Of a DNA stretch of 64,000 bases, positions 18,535 to 28,577 are shown piece after piece (within the stretch, counting starts at the first letter, position 1; each line of letters opens with the position of its first letter). The stretch comes from Arthrobacter sp. B3I9. Lineage in GTDB: Bacteria; Actinomycetota; Actinomycetes; Actinomycetales; Micrococcaceae. Position numbers and translations under genes: made by a program. The notes under the pieces are model-generated. The model was not told where the DNA came from, made no database searches, and was given only the letters and a program-made list of their open reading frames with translations. Where the stretch lies: the NCBI RefSeq assembly GCF_030816935.1, contig NZ_JAUSYO010000001.1, forward strand, positions 2,356,001-2,420,000, read 5' to 3'.

Positions 18535-19479
18535 GTGAGTACGGTGTCCCGCCCGCCCCGGATCGTTTCCGGCATCATCTCCCGGCTGCCCGTCGCCGTC
18601 GACAGGACGGTCAGGCGGCTGGCAGTTCTGTCGCTCGTCGGGCAGACGGTCCTGGTGGTGACGGGCGGTGCCGTCCGGCTCACCGCCTCGGGCCTCGGCT
18701 GCCCCACCTGGCCGCGGTGCTCGGAGGCCTCCCTCGTGAACACCCCGGAAGCGGGAATCCACGGCGTCATTGAGTTCGGCAACCGGCTCCTGACCTTCGC
18801 CCTGGCCGCCGTCGCCGTTCTGATGCTCGTGTACTTGTGGAACCTCCGCAAGGAACGCCGTGACCTCTTCCTGCTGGCCGTGGGCCTGCTCGCCAGCATC
18901 CCGGCGCAGGCCGTCATCGGCGGCATCAGCGTCCTGACCCAGCTGAACCCGTGGGTGGTGGGGCTGCACTTCCTCGTCTCGATGGGGCTAGTGGTCCTCG
19001 CGACCCTGTTGGTCAACCGCGCCTACGGCCGTTCCGGGAGGTTCCGGACAGCGGAACTGCCGGCACTGCCGGGCGCCGCGCGTCCGGTGATGACCGCGGT
19101 GGCGCTGTTCTCCGCCATCGCCGTCTGCCTCGGCGTCGTGGTCACCGGCGCCGGGCCCCACGCCGGGGACGCCGATGCCCCGCGGAACGACCTCGACTGG
19201 GACCTGTTTTCGCACATCCACGCCGTCCCGGCGTACCTGGTCACCGCGGGAGCGCTTTTCGCGTTGTTCCTGGTGGTCGGCGGGCGGATCCGCGGGCCGT
19301 TCCGCAGCGCCGTCTTCCTGCTCCTGGGCGTCACGGTGCTCCAGGCGGTCATCGGCTTCACGCAGTACTACAACGGCATCCCGGCACTGCTGGTCGGGTT
19401 CCACATGCTGGGCGCGGCCCTGCTGATGAGCGCGGCGACCAACAGCGCGGATCTGGCCCGTCACAGCCCGGTGAAGTAG
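18535..19479 (+). CDS. ctaA: Heme A synthase CtaA (COX15 family)
   Basis: Oxidises the C8 methyl of heme O to give heme A for the aa3 cytochrome oxidase; a multi-spanning membrane enzyme. It has 314 aa with about eight hydrophobic segments. The family signature VVTGGAVRLTASGLGCPTWP lies near residue 40, and further heme-ligand His candidates occur in EFGNRL, WVVGLHFLVSM, SHIHAVPAYL and GFHMLGAAL. The GTG start at 18535 lies 7 bp after the permease stop, without a good ribosome site, suggesting coupling. ctaB is nearby on the opposite strand. Confidence 0.92.
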   Translation: MSTVSRPPRIVSGIISRLPVAVDRTVRRLAVLSLVGQTVLVVTGGAVRLTASGLGCPTWPRCSEASLVNTPEAGIHGVIEFGNRLLTFALAAVAVLMLVYLWNLRKERRDLFLLAVGLLASIPAQAVIGGISVLTQLNPWVVGLHFLVSMGLVVLATLLVNRAYGRSGRFRTAELPALPGAARPVMTAVALFSAIAVCLGVVVTGAGPHAGDADAPRNDLDWDLFSHIHAVPAYLVTAGALFALFLVVGGRIRGPFRSAVFLLLGVTVLQAVIGFTQYYNGIPALLVGFHMLGAALLMSAATNSADLARHSPVK

Positions 19480-19480
19480 C

Positions 19481-19536
19481 CTCGAGACCTGGCTGCTGGC
19501 TGGCAGCAGCCTAAAGCACGAATGCCAGGTCTCAAC
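19481..19536. repeat. Nested palindromic intergenic repeat
   Basis: The outer arms GAGACCTGGC (19484-19493) and GCCAGGTCTC (19524-19533) are perfect reverse complements. Inside lies a second stem, GCTGCTGGC facing GGCAGCAGC, plus unpaired AGCACGAAT. It lies 4 bp after the ctaA stop and 20 bp before the lipoprotein start, so it could terminate ctaA. It resembles dispersed Arthrobacter palindromes. Confidence 0.75.
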
Positions 19537-19555
19537 TACTGTAAGGACTGCTTCC

Positions 19556-20479
19556 ATGCTGGACTTCACCACGCGCCGACTCGTTACCGCTGCCGCCGTC
19601 GCCGGGGCACTCTCCTTGTCGGCCTGCTCGGCTCCTGCCCCCGCGCCGGACGGCTCAAGCAGCGCGGCCCCCTCGTCCCCGGCATCATCGGATGCCCCGG
19701 CCCCGGCGCCGGATTCGGCAGCACCGGAATCCGCAGCACCGGGTTCCGCGTCACCCGACTCGGCACCGGACGCCTCGGCAGCAACCTCCGAAACGGAGCC
19801 GGCTTCTGCGCCGGCGGCCGGGCCCGCGGCGGTGCCCTACATCCCGCCGCAGGGCGGCTTCGACGTCAGCGACCCCTCTGCCGCCCAGGCCGTCCTGGCG
19901 CAGAGCTTCATCTACGAACTGGTGACCAACAGGTACAGCCTTTCCGGCCAGTGGAAGGCGGACGGCGCGGTGCACGCCAACACCGCCAAACTCTGGGACA
20001 AACGGCTCAGTGAAAGCCTCAAAGCCAAGCTGACGGCCGCGGGCAAGGACGGCGACGTTTCCGGATTCGGCACCTGGGCTGTCCTGGCGCTGCCGGGTCC
20101 GGACAGCACGGAAGCGGTGAAGGCCTCGCCCACCTGCGCCGAGGCGCCGGAGCCGCACTGCCTTATCCTGCAGGAAACGGGCGGCGACCAGGGCGCCATG
20201 AAGCAGGCAGGAGGGCCTCAGCTCGCCACGATGGACCAGTCCGTACCGAACCGCGTGGCCTTCGACTACGACGTCGTCGTCCCGGTTTCCCTGACGGAGA
20301 AGGGGAACGCGGAGGGAGTGCGGAAGGGGGTCCTGAAAGTCGATCTGAGCTTCGTCCCCAACCCGAATCCCGGCGCAGGCGGACCGGAATTCCTCATCGA
20401 CTCGATCAAGAACCAACTGACCGGCACCAGCACAGCAGAGCTGGCGGCCAGCCCCGGCCTGTCATTCGATTCGTACTAG
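19556..20479 (+). CDS. Secreted lipoprotein of unknown function
   Basis: A 307-aa exported lipoprotein. The signal peptide (residues 1-24, RR near the start and hydrophobic VTAAAVAGALSL) ends in the lipobox LSAC. Residues 25-95 are a low-complexity Pro/Ala/Ser linker. The remaining 200 residues form a globular domain with two Cys (CAEAPEPHC) that could form a disulfide outside the cell. No enzymatic family was recognised. The start has only a weak AAGGA site. It sits between ctaA and ctaB, and a strong hairpin separates it from ctaB. A role near the oxidase is only inferred from location. Confidence 0.8.
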   Translation: MLDFTTRRLVTAAAVAGALSLSACSAPAPAPDGSSSAAPSSPASSDAPAPAPDSAAPESAAPGSASPDSAPDASAATSETEPASAPAAGPAAVPYIPPQGGFDVSDPSAAQAVLAQSFIYELVTNRYSLSGQWKADGAVHANTAKLWDKRLSESLKAKLTAAGKDGDVSGFGTWAVLALPGPDSTEAVKASPTCAEAPEPHCLILQETGGDQGAMKQAGGPQLATMDQSVPNRVAFDYDVVVPVSLTEKGNAEGVRKGVLKVDLSFVPNPNPGAGGPEFLIDSIKNQLTGTSTAELAASPGLSFDSY

Positions 20480-20511
20480 GCCGGCATCGTTCCGCCTGCC
20501 GGTACAACGAA

Positions 20512-20558
20512 AAGACGCTCCCCGCACATCTGGGCTCAAACGTGCGGGGAAGCGTCTT
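20512..20558. terminator. Bidirectional terminator between lipoprotein gene and ctaB
   Basis: The arms AAGACGCTCCCCGCAC and GTGCGGGGAAGCGTCTT pair with one bulged base around a 14-nt loop. Preceded by AAA and followed by TT on the plus strand, it suits termination in both directions for these convergent genes. Confidence 0.85.
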
Positions 20559-20572
20559 CCGAAGCGGTGGGG

Positions 20573-21535
20573 CTAGCCGCCCACGATGGCGGCACCCACG
20601 AACGGGTCCACGGCCACGGCAATAAACAGCAGGGTCAGGTAGCTGATGGAGCCGTGGAAGACTTTCATGGCGCCCTTGTTGGACACGTCCCCGCGCTGCG
20701 CGCGCTGATACAGAGCATGTGACTCATACAGGAACCAGGCACCCGCAACGACGGCGGTGACGGTGTAGACCCAGCCGGCGCCGCCGACCGGAACCATCAG
20801 CAGCGAGCACGCCACCATGGCCCAGGCGTACAGGACAACCTGCACCGAGACGACCTTCGCCCCGGCGATGGCCCCGAGCATCGGCACGTTGGCGTTCCGG
20901 TAATCCTCGCCGTAGCGCATGGAGAGCGGCCAGTAGTGCGGCGGAGTCCAGAGGAAGATCACCATGAAAAGCACGACGGCGGGCCACTCCACCGTGTTGG
21001 TCACGGCAGCCCAGGCGATCAGGACCGGGAAACAGCCCGCGGCTCCGCCCCAGACAATGTTCTGCGCGGTGCGGCGCTTGAGGATCATGGTGTAGATGAC
21101 GACGTAGAAGACAATCGCGCCGAGGCCCAGCCAGGCCGAGAGCGGGTTGGCCCCGAACCACAGGATCGCGATCGCCGCGGCACCCAGCAGCCAGGAGAAG
21201 ACGAGCGCCTCGCGGGGCGTTACTTCCCCTGTCACCAGCGGCCGGTTCTCGGTGCGGTGCATGAGCTTGTCGATGTCGCGGTCGATGTAGCAGTTGAAGG
21301 CCCCGGCGCTGCCGGCGGCGAAGGCGCCGCCCACGAGGGTTGCCAGGATCAGGCCGACCGACGGAAACCCGCGCTCGGCGTAGATCATGGTCGGCAGCGT
21401 GCTCACGAGCAGCAGCTCAATCACCCGGGGCTTCGTGAGCGCCAGGTAGGCCTTGGCTTTGCGGGAGAAGCCGATCTTCCCAGAGATCGGAGAGGCGTTC
21501 AGCGGCGTATCGGTTGTGCTCACGGTGGCAGTCAC
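20573..21535 (-). CDS. ctaB: Protoheme IX farnesyltransferase (heme O synthase) CtaB
   Basis: Transfers a farnesyl group to protoheme IX, the step before CtaA. It has 320 aa with eight or nine membrane segments. The UbiA-family aspartate motif is [20 protein letters not shown] (around residue 80), the second motif is [25 protein letters not shown], and [17 protein letters not shown] lies in the first helix. The start is GTG at 21535; a second GTG four codons in is possible. It is divergent from tkt across a 500-bp gap, the gene order also found in mycobacteria. Confidence 0.93.
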   Translation of the reverse strand: MTATVSTTDTPLNASPISGKIGFSRKAKAYLALTKPRVIELLLVSTLPTMIYAERGFPSVGLILATLVGGAFAAGSAGAFNCYIDRDIDKLMHRTENRPLVTGEVTPREALVFSWLLGAAAIAILWFGANPLSAWLGLGAIVFYVVIYTMILKRRTAQNIVWGGAAGCFPVLIAWAAVTNTVEWPAVVLFMVIFLWTPPHYWPLSMRYGEDYRNANVPMLGAIAGAKVVSVQVVLYAWAMVACSLLMVPVGGAGWVYTVTAVVAGAWFLYESHALYQRAQRGDVSNKGAMKVFHGSISYLTLLFIAVAVDPFVGAAIVGG

Positions 21536-22036
21536 TCTGTTCTGTCTGGCTGTTCAGTCCGGCTGTTGTCGCAACGTAGGATGCACGTCGCAGGGGACCA
21601 CACGCGCTGCGCACGGGCGTGCCTTCGCCCCCGTAGGTAGCCACCAACCATCATACCGTGGCCCTGCCGCCTCCAAGTCCGGACGGGTCCAGACGGAGGG
21701 CCGCATGTTTCCGGCAGGTTTTGGGGCTCTCACCGGCGCAGCGGCCGGCGGTGATTCATATAAGCGTAAAACCGGTCCAATCCGTGAGATTTACGCCGCC
21801 CGACAGGTGGAATGGGGCTAAGCTAGCTGCAGATCAGCGTGCACGGACGGCGGTCGAAGGACCTCCTGCGACTATGGAAGTGTGCCTTTCGCGCACTTGC
21901 AGCGGCCGATGCGACTGAATGATAGATCAACGTTTCGATGGTGAACGGCTGGAACGTACCGCAGCGGGCACCGATCTGTGCCCGGACGGAGCTGACCAGT
22001 CCACCCGCCATCAGCACAGAGAGGGGCCCGGTTTTC
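21536..22036. other. 501-bp divergent gap between ctaB and tkt
   Basis: No convincing gene. A TAAGCT hexamer at about 21817-21822 could drive tkt with a leader of roughly 200 nt. That leader holds a perfect 7-bp stem (CGGGCAC/GTGCCCG, 21965-21984) and the smaller GTGCCTTTCGCGCAC. The region near 21745-21800 is AT-richer than the surroundings. Small open frames here have no supporting homology that I recognise. Confidence 0.4.
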
Positions 22037-24163
22037 GTGCCACATTTGGAAGAGCAAGAACTGTCATGGACCAGCTTGGACCAGCGCGCGGTGGACACCG
22101 TCCGCGTGTTGGCTGCGGATGCCGTGGAGAAGGTCGGTAACGGCCACCCCGGCACGGCGATGAGCCTGGCGCCGGCCGCGTACCTTCTCTTCCAGAAGAT
22201 GATGCGGCACGACCCGAAGAACCCGGACTGGCTGGGCCGCGACCGTTTCATCCTCTCCCCCGGCCACACCTCCCTGACGCTGTACATCCAGCTGTTCCTC
22301 TCCGGCTACGGCCTGGAGCTGAAGGACCTCGAGGCCCTGCGCACGTGGGGCTCGCTGACCCCGGGCCACCCGGAATACAAGCACACGGCGGGCGTGGAGA
22401 TCACCACCGGACCCCTGGGCCAGGGCCTCGCTTCCGCGGTCGGGTTCGCGTATTCCCAGCGCCGCCAGCGCGGCCTGTTCGACGCCGACGCCGCTCCCGG
22501 TACGTCCCCGTTCGACCACACCATCTGGGTGATTGCTTCCGACGGCGACCTGCAGGAGGGCGTCACCTCCGAGGCGTCCTCGCTCGCCGGGCACCAGGAG
22601 CTCGGGAACCTCGTGGTGATTTACGACGAGAACCACATCTCGATCGAGGACGACACCGACGTCGCGTTCACCGAGGACGTCCTGAAGCGCTACGAGGCCT
22701 ACGGCTGGCACGTCCAGCGCGTGGACTGGACCCGCACCGGTGAATACAAGGAGGACGTGGCCGAACTCCACGCTGCCCTCCTGGCCGCGAAAGCCGAGAC
22801 GGACAAGCCCTCCATCGTGTCGCTGCGGACCATCATCGGCTACCCGGCCCCCAAGAAGCAGAACACCGGCAAGATCCACGGCTCGGCCCTGGGCGCCGAG
22901 GAAGTCGCGGCACTGAAGAAGGTCCTGGGCTTCGACCCGGAGCGCACATTCCAGGTGGACGACGACGTCCTGGCCCACACCCGGGAGGTCCTGGAGCGCG
23001 GCTCGGCCGCACGCAGCGAATGGCAGGAAGCGTTCGAGGCATGGCAGGCCGGCAACCCCGAGGGTGCCGCCCTGCTCGAACGCGTCGAGGCACGCAAGCT
23101 CCCGGCCGAACTCGACTCCGCGCTCCCGGTCTTCGAAGCCGGCAAGGACGTCTCGACCCGTGCCGCGTCGGGTAAGGTCCTGAACGCCATCGGCCCGGTC
23201 ATGCCCGAGCTGTGGGGCGGCTCGGCCGACCTCGCCGAGTCCAACAACACCACCATCGAAGGGTCGCCGTCGTTCATTCCGGCGTCCCGGCAGACCGCCG
23301 CCTGGAAGGGCAACCCCTACGGCCGCGTGCTCCACTTCGGCATCCGCGAACACGCAGCCGCGTCCATCGTGAACGGCATCTCCCTGCACGGAAACACCCG
23401 GGCGTTCTCCGGCACGTTCCTGATCTTCAGCGACTACCAGCGCCCGGCCATCCGGCTCGGCGCGCTGATGGGCGTGCCGTCCCTGTACGTCTGGACGCAC
23501 GACTCCATCGGGCTCGGCGAAGACGGACCCACCCACCAGCCGGTCGAGCAGCTCGCCTCGCTCCGCGCCATCCCCGGCCTGGACGTCGTCCGCCCGGGCG
23601 ACGCCAACGAGGTCGCAGCGGCCTGGAAGGTGATGCTCGAAAACCACGAGAACCCTGCCGGAATCGTGCTCACCCGCCAGAACATCCCGACCTACGCCCG
23701 CGGCACCGGCGAAGCCGAGGGCGACACCTTCGGGTCCACCGCCGGGGTCGCCAAGGGCGGTTACGTCCTGGCCGAAGCCTCCGCCGATGGTGCCACCGCC
23801 GAGCCGCAGGTCATCCTGATCGGGACGGGCTCCGAGGTCCAGCTCGCCGTCAACGCCCGCCAGGCCCTGCAGGCCGAAGGCATTCCCACCCGCGTCGTGT
23901 CCATGCCCTGCGTTGAATGGTTCAACAAGCAGGACGCCGCCTACCGTGAGGCTGTCCTGCCCGCGGCAGTCAGGGCACGCGTGTCCGTTGAAGCCGGCCT
24001 CGCGCTGGGCTGGAAGGAATTCGTCGGCGACGCCGGCCGTTCCGTGTCGCTGGAGCACTTCGGTGCCTCCGCGGACTACAAGCGCCTCTTCCAGGAGTTC
24101 GGCATCACCGCCGAAGCCGTCACCGCCGCCGCCAAGGAATCCCTCGCCGGCCTCTCCGCCTGA
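22037..24163 (+). CDS. tkt: Transketolase
   Basis: Thiamine-diphosphate enzyme of the non-oxidative pentose phosphate pathway, moving two-carbon units between sugar phosphates. It is about 708 aa. Landmarks are [19 protein letters not shown] near residue 40, the ThDP/Mg motif [45 protein letters not shown] with the catalytic Glu, and [16 protein letters not shown]. The GTG at 22037 is chosen because GAGAGGGG lies about 10 nt upstream; a TTG at 22046 is the alternative. It leads the tkt-tal-pgi-zwf-opcA-pgl cluster. Confidence 0.94.
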   Translation: MPHLEEQELSWTSLDQRAVDTVRVLAADAVEKVGNGHPGTAMSLAPAAYLLFQKMMRHDPKNPDWLGRDRFILSPGHTSLTLYIQLFLSGYGLELKDLEALRTWGSLTPGHPEYKHTAGVEITTGPLGQGLASAVGFAYSQRRQRGLFDADAAPGTSPFDHTIWVIASDGDLQEGVTSEASSLAGHQELGNLVVIYDENHISIEDDTDVAFTEDVLKRYEAYGWHVQRVDWTRTGEYKEDVAELHAALLAAKAETDKPSIVSLRTIIGYPAPKKQNTGKIHGSALGAEEVAALKKVLGFDPERTFQVDDDVLAHTREVLERGSAARSEWQEAFEAWQAGNPEGAALLERVEARKLPAELDSALPVFEAGKDVSTRAASGKVLNAIGPVMPELWGGSADLAESNNTTIEGSPSFIPASRQTAAWKGNPYGRVLHFGIREHAAASIVNGISLHGNTRAFSGTFLIFSDYQRPAIRLGALMGVPSLYVWTHDSIGLGEDGPTHQPVEQLASLRAIPGLDVVRPGDANEVAAAWKVMLENHENPAGIVLTRQNIPTYARGTGEAEGDTFGSTAGVAKGGYVLAEASADGATAEPQVILIGTGSEVQLAVNARQALQAEGIPTRVVSMPCVEWFNKQDAAYREAVLPAAVRARVSVEAGLALGWKEFVGDAGRSVSLEHFGASADYKRLFQEFGITAEAVTAAAKESLAGLSA

Positions 24164-24228
24164 TTCACCCCGTTTTCCGGGCCGCCGCCCTACTGACGGC
24201 GGCGGCCCCAGACTGTCAGGAGTTCCAC

Positions 24229-25359
24229 ATGAGCACCACCCCCAGCTCCACCCCCACCCAGCAGCTGTCCGACGCCGGCGTCTCGATCTGGCTCGACGAC
24301 CTTTCCCGCGGGCGGCTCGCCACCGGCACCCTGCGCAAGCTGATCGAAGAGAAGAACGTCGTCGGTGTCACCACGAACCCGTCCATCTTCCACGCCGCGA
24401 TCACCGCCGGCACCGATTACGACGCCATCATCGCCGACAAGGCCGCGGCCGGGGCCACAGTCGAAGAGACCATCTTCGAAATCACCACCACCGACGTGGC
24501 CGACGCGTGCGACCTGTTCGCCCCCGTCGCCGCAGCCACCCGGGGTATCGACGGCCGCGTCTCCATCGAGGTCGACCCGCGCCTGGCCTGGGACACCGCC
24601 GCCACCATCACCGAAGCCAAGCACCTGTATAAGAAGGTCAACAAGGACAACGTCCACATCAAGATCCCGGCAACCCAGGAAGGCCTCGAGGCCATCACGG
24701 CCACCTTGGCCGAGGGCATCAGCGTCAACGTGACCCTGATCTTCTCCCTGGAGCGCTACCGCGCCGTCATCAACGCCTTCCAGTCCGGCCTCGAGCAGGC
24801 CAAGGACAACGGCCACGACCTCTCCCGGATCCACTCCGTCGCCTCCTTCTTCGTCTCCCGCGTGGACTCCGAGATCGACAAGCGCCTCGACGCGATCGGC
24901 ACCGACGAGGCCCGCGCCCTCAAGGGCAAGGCCGGCCTGGCCAACGCCCGCCTCGCCTACCAGGTCTACGAGGAACAGTTCGCCACCGAGCGGTGGGCGC
25001 TTCTGGCCGAAGCCGGAGCCCTTCCCCAGCGCCCGCTGTGGGCCTCCACCGGTGTCAAGGATCCGGCCTACCCGGACACCCTCTACGTCACGGAACTCGT
25101 CGCTCCCGGCGTCGTGAACACCATGCCGGAGAAGACCCTGGACGCCACCTTCGACCACGGCGTGATCACCGGCAACACCGTCACCCGCGGCTACGACGAC
25201 GCCAACGCCACCCTTAACGCCCTCGACGCGCTGGGCATCTCCTACAACGACGTCGTCAAGTTGCTCGAAACGGAAGGCCTCGACAAGTTCGTCGCCAGCT
25301 GGAAAGAACTGCTGGCCGACGTCGAGGGCGCCCTCGCTGCCGCACGGAAGGACGCCTAG
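24229..25359 (+). CDS. tal: Transaldolase
   Basis: A 376-aa enzyme that transfers a dihydroxyacetone unit from sedoheptulose 7-phosphate to glyceraldehyde 3-phosphate. The Schiff-base lysine is in [12 protein letters not shown] (around residue 140). The N-terminal [10 protein letters not shown] and the [13 protein letters not shown] segment are typical of the longer actinobacterial class. The ATG has a clear CAGGAG site. It lies 65 bp after tkt and 5 bp before pgi. Confidence 0.94.
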   Translation: MSTTPSSTPTQQLSDAGVSIWLDDLSRGRLATGTLRKLIEEKNVVGVTTNPSIFHAAITAGTDYDAIIADKAAAGATVEETIFEITTTDVADACDLFAPVAAATRGIDGRVSIEVDPRLAWDTAATITEAKHLYKKVNKDNVHIKIPATQEGLEAITATLAEGISVNVTLIFSLERYRAVINAFQSGLEQAKDNGHDLSRIHSVASFFVSRVDSEIDKRLDAIGTDEARALKGKAGLANARLAYQVYEEQFATERWALLAEAGALPQRPLWASTGVKDPAYPDTLYVTELVAPGVVNTMPEKTLDATFDHGVITGNTVTRGYDDANATLNALDALGISYNDVVKLLETEGLDKFVASWKELLADVEGALAAARKDA

Positions 25360-25364
25360 CCCAA

Positions 25365-27000
25365 ATGACGACGCTCAGCTACGACGCCACGGGCGCTGCC
25401 CGGCAGGCCCACGAACAGCACCTCCCGGCACTGCTGGAAGATAAGGTCGCCACCCGGATCTTCGCCAAGGACCCCCACCCTCTGGGGTCCCGACGCCGAA
25501 GCCGAGGCCTCCGTCCGGCTCGGCTGGGTCGAGGCTGCCACAGTCTCGCAGCCGCTCGTCGGCGAAATCCTCGCACTCCGCGACGCCCTGCGCGCCGAGG
25601 GAGTCAGCCGGATCGTGCTGTGCGGCATGGGCGGATCCTCGCTGGCCCCCGAGGTCATCGCCGGAACCGCCGGCGTCGAGCTGACGGTACTGGACAGCAC
25701 CGATCCCGAACAGGTCTCCACCGCCCTCGCGGACCGGCTGGCTGAAACGGCGATCGTGGTGTCCTCGAAGTCCGGCTCCACCCTGGAAACGGATTCCCAG
25801 CGCCGGATCTTCGAGCACGCCTTCACCGAGGCGGGCATCGACGCCAAGAGCCGCATCGTCATCGTCACCGATCCCGGCTCACCGCTGGACAAGTCCGCCC
25901 GCGAGGCCGGCTACCGCGCCGTCTTCAACGCCGACCCGAACGTCGGCGGCCGCTACTCCGCCCTCACCGCCTTCGGGCTGGTGCCCTCCGGGCTTGCCGG
26001 GGTGGACATCCAGGCCTTCCTGGACGAGGCCGAGGAGGCCGCCGAGGTCCTTAACGATGACTCCGAGGAGAACATCGGGCTGGCTCTCGGTACCGCACTG
26101 GGCGGCACCAACCCGCTGCGCAACAAGATCGTCATCGCCGAGGACGGCTCCGGAATCGCCGGTTTCGCCGACTGGGCCGAACAGCTCATCGCCGAATCCA
26201 CCGGCAAGCTCGGCACCGGCGTGCTGCCGGTCGTCGCCGGCCCGAAGTCACCGGAGGCCACCCTCGGCGCCCCCGACGTCCTCGTGGTCCGCCTCGTTGC
26301 CGCGGATGCCGACGTCGAGCTGGGCGAAAACGAGGTGGCCATCGCGGGCGGGCTCCCCACCCAGATGATGGCCTGGGAATTCGCCACCGCGGTTGCCGGC
26401 CGCCTGCTCGGCATCAACCCTTTCGACCAGCCCGACGTCGAGGCCGCGAAGGTTGCCGCACGGGGCCTGCTCGACGCCCAGCCGGAACCCACCCCGGCCA
26501 ACTTCACGGACGGCGCCATTGAGGTCCGCGGCGGGGAATGGCTCGGCAGTGCCGGCACCGCAGCCGAAGCCGTCAGCGCCCTCCTCGGAGAACTCGGCAC
26601 GGACAGCTACCTGAGTGTCCAGGCCTACTTCGACCGGCTCGCCTACGCGTCCCTTGAGGGCGTCCGGGACCAGCTCGCCGAGCTGAGCCGCCGCCCTGTC
26701 ACCTTCGGCTGGGGTCCGCGGTTCCTGCACTCCACGGGCCAGTTCCACAAGGGCGGACCCGCGATCGGGGTGTTCCTGCAGGTAACGGCCGCAGCTGACA
26801 CCGACCTTCCCATCCCGGGCCTGCCCTTCACGTTCGGTGAGCTGATCTCCGCACAGGCCGCAGGTGACGCGCAGGTCCTCACCGAACACGGCCGCCCGGT
26901 TCTCCGCCTGCACCTGACGGACCGCGCCGCTGGCGTGCGCCAGTTGCAGGAGCTCGTCACGGCCCTCGCCGGCCGGGCAGCATCCTCCACCGAAAGCTAA
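25365..27000 (+). pseudogene. pgi: Glucose-6-phosphate isomerase with a +1 frameshift
   Basis: It starts at ATG 25365 and reads correctly for 36 codons (to FAKDP). At a run of five C (25472-25476) one base too many shifts the frame. Removing one C restores TLWGPDAEAEASVRLGW and then an unbroken frame through LCGMGGSSLAPEV, VVSSKSGSTLETD and the C-terminus at 27000, about 544 aa in all. The remainder is well conserved with no further damage. So this is either a very recent loss of function or a homopolymer sequencing error. Internal initiation at ATG 25624 would lack the first 86 residues. It lies between tal and zwf and would link glycolysis to the pentose phosphate pathway. Confidence 0.9.
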
Positions 27001-27014
27001 GGCACCGACGAACC

Positions 27015-28577
27015 ATGCCAGAAACGAACAACGGCGGCAGGAAGTCCTGGGGCCAGGGCCACAACCCGCTTCGTGATCCACGGGACCGCCGCCTGAACCG
27101 AATCGCCGGGCCGTCGTCGCTGGTCCTCTTCGGCGTCACCGGGGACCTCGCGCGCAAGAAACTCATGCCGGCCGTCTACGATCTCGCCAACCGCGGACTG
27201 CTCCCGCCGAGCTTTGCCCTGGTGGGCTTCGCCCGGCGGGAGTGGGACGACGACGACTTTGCCGCCCGGGTGAAGGAATCCGTCATGGCATATTGCCGTA
27301 CGCCGTTCGATGAGACGGTCTGGGAACAGCTGTCCGAGGGCATCCGGTTTGTCCAGGGCGAGTTCGACGACGATGACGCCTTTGAGCGGCTCGGCAAGAC
27401 GCTGTACGAGCTGGATGAGCACCGTGGAACGCGGGGCAACCACGCGTTCTACCTGTCCATCCCGCCGAAGGCCTTCGAGCTGGTCTGCCGCCAGCTTTCC
27501 AAGCACGGGCTGGCCGAGGCCGAGGGCGACAAGTGGCGCCGGGTGGTCATCGAAAAGCCGTTCGGCCATGACCTTGAGTCGGCCCGGCAGCTCAACGACA
27601 TCGTCGAGTCGGTGTTCCCGCAGGACGCGGTCTTCCGGATCGACCACTACCTGGGCAAGGAGACAGTGCAGAACATCCTGGCACTGCGCTTCGCCAACCA
27701 GCTCTTCGAGCCGTTGTGGAACGCCAACTACGTGGACCACGTCCAGATCACCATGGCGGAGGACATCGGCACCGGCGGCCGTGCCGGCTACTACGACGGC
27801 GTGGGCGCTGCCCGCGACGTCATCCAGAACCACCTGCTGCAGCTTCTGGCGTTGACGGCGATGGAGGAACCCATCTCCTTCAACGCGGACGACCTCCGCG
27901 CGGAGAAGGAAAAGGTCCTCGCCGCTGTCCGGCTCCCCCGGGATCTGTCCAGCCACTCCGCCCGCGGGCAGTTCACCGGAGGCTGGCAGGGCGGAGAGAA
28001 AGTTGTCGGGTACCTGGAGGAAGAGGGCATTCCCGCCGACTCCAAAACCGAGACGTTCGCAGCGATCCGCGTGGACATCAACACCCGCCGCTGGAGCGGC
28101 GCGCCGTTCTACCTCCGCGCGGGCAAGCGGCTGGGCCGCCGCGTGACGGAGATTGCCGTTGTGTTCAAGCGCGCCCCGAACCTGCTTTTCACGGACCACG
28201 CCGAGGACGACTTCGGCCAGAACGCCGTGGTGATCCGGGTGCAGCCCGACGAGGGAGCCACCATCCGGTTCGGCTCCAAGGTCCCCGGCACGCAGATGGA
28301 GGTCCGCGATGTCACGATGGACTTCGGCTACGGCCATTCCTTTACCGAATCCAGCCCGGAGGCCTATGAGCGCCTCATCCTCGATGTGCTCCTGGGCGAG
28401 CCCCCGCTCTTCCCGCGGCACCAGGAAGTCGAACTGTCCTGGAAGATCCTGGATCCGTTCGAGGAATACTGGGCCGACCTGGACGAACAGCCGGAGCCCT
28501 ATGCCCCGGGAAGCTGGGGACCCGCCTCCGCTGACGAGCTCCTTGCCCGCGACGGACGAACCTGGAGAAGGCCATGA
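27015..28577 (+). CDS. zwf: Glucose-6-phosphate dehydrogenase
   Basis: A 520-aa NADP-dependent enzyme opening the oxidative pentose phosphate pathway. The nucleotide motif is LFGVTGDLARKKLMPA near residue 38. The active-site signature is RIDHYLGKE with the catalytic His, and substrate-binding EKPFGHDLESA precedes it. It is preceded by pgi (14-bp gap) and its stop overlaps opcA by 4 bp. In actinobacteria its activity depends on OpcA, encoded next. Confidence 0.95.
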   Translation: MPETNNGGRKSWGQGHNPLRDPRDRRLNRIAGPSSLVLFGVTGDLARKKLMPAVYDLANRGLLPPSFALVGFARREWDDDDFAARVKESVMAYCRTPFDETVWEQLSEGIRFVQGEFDDDDAFERLGKTLYELDEHRGTRGNHAFYLSIPPKAFELVCRQLSKHGLAEAEGDKWRRVVIEKPFGHDLESARQLNDIVESVFPQDAVFRIDHYLGKETVQNILALRFANQLFEPLWNANYVDHVQITMAEDIGTGGRAGYYDGVGAARDVIQNHLLQLLALTAMEEPISFNADDLRAEKEKVLAAVRLPRDLSSHSARGQFTGGWQGGEKVVGYLEEEGIPADSKTETFAAIRVDINTRRWSGAPFYLRAGKRLGRRVTEIAVVFKRAPNLLFTDHAEDDFGQNAVVIRVQPDEGATIRFGSKVPGTQMEVRDVTMDFGYGHSFTESSPEAYERLILDVLLGEPPLFPRHQEVELSWKILDPFEEYWADLDEQPEPYAPGSWGPASADELLARDGRTWRRP

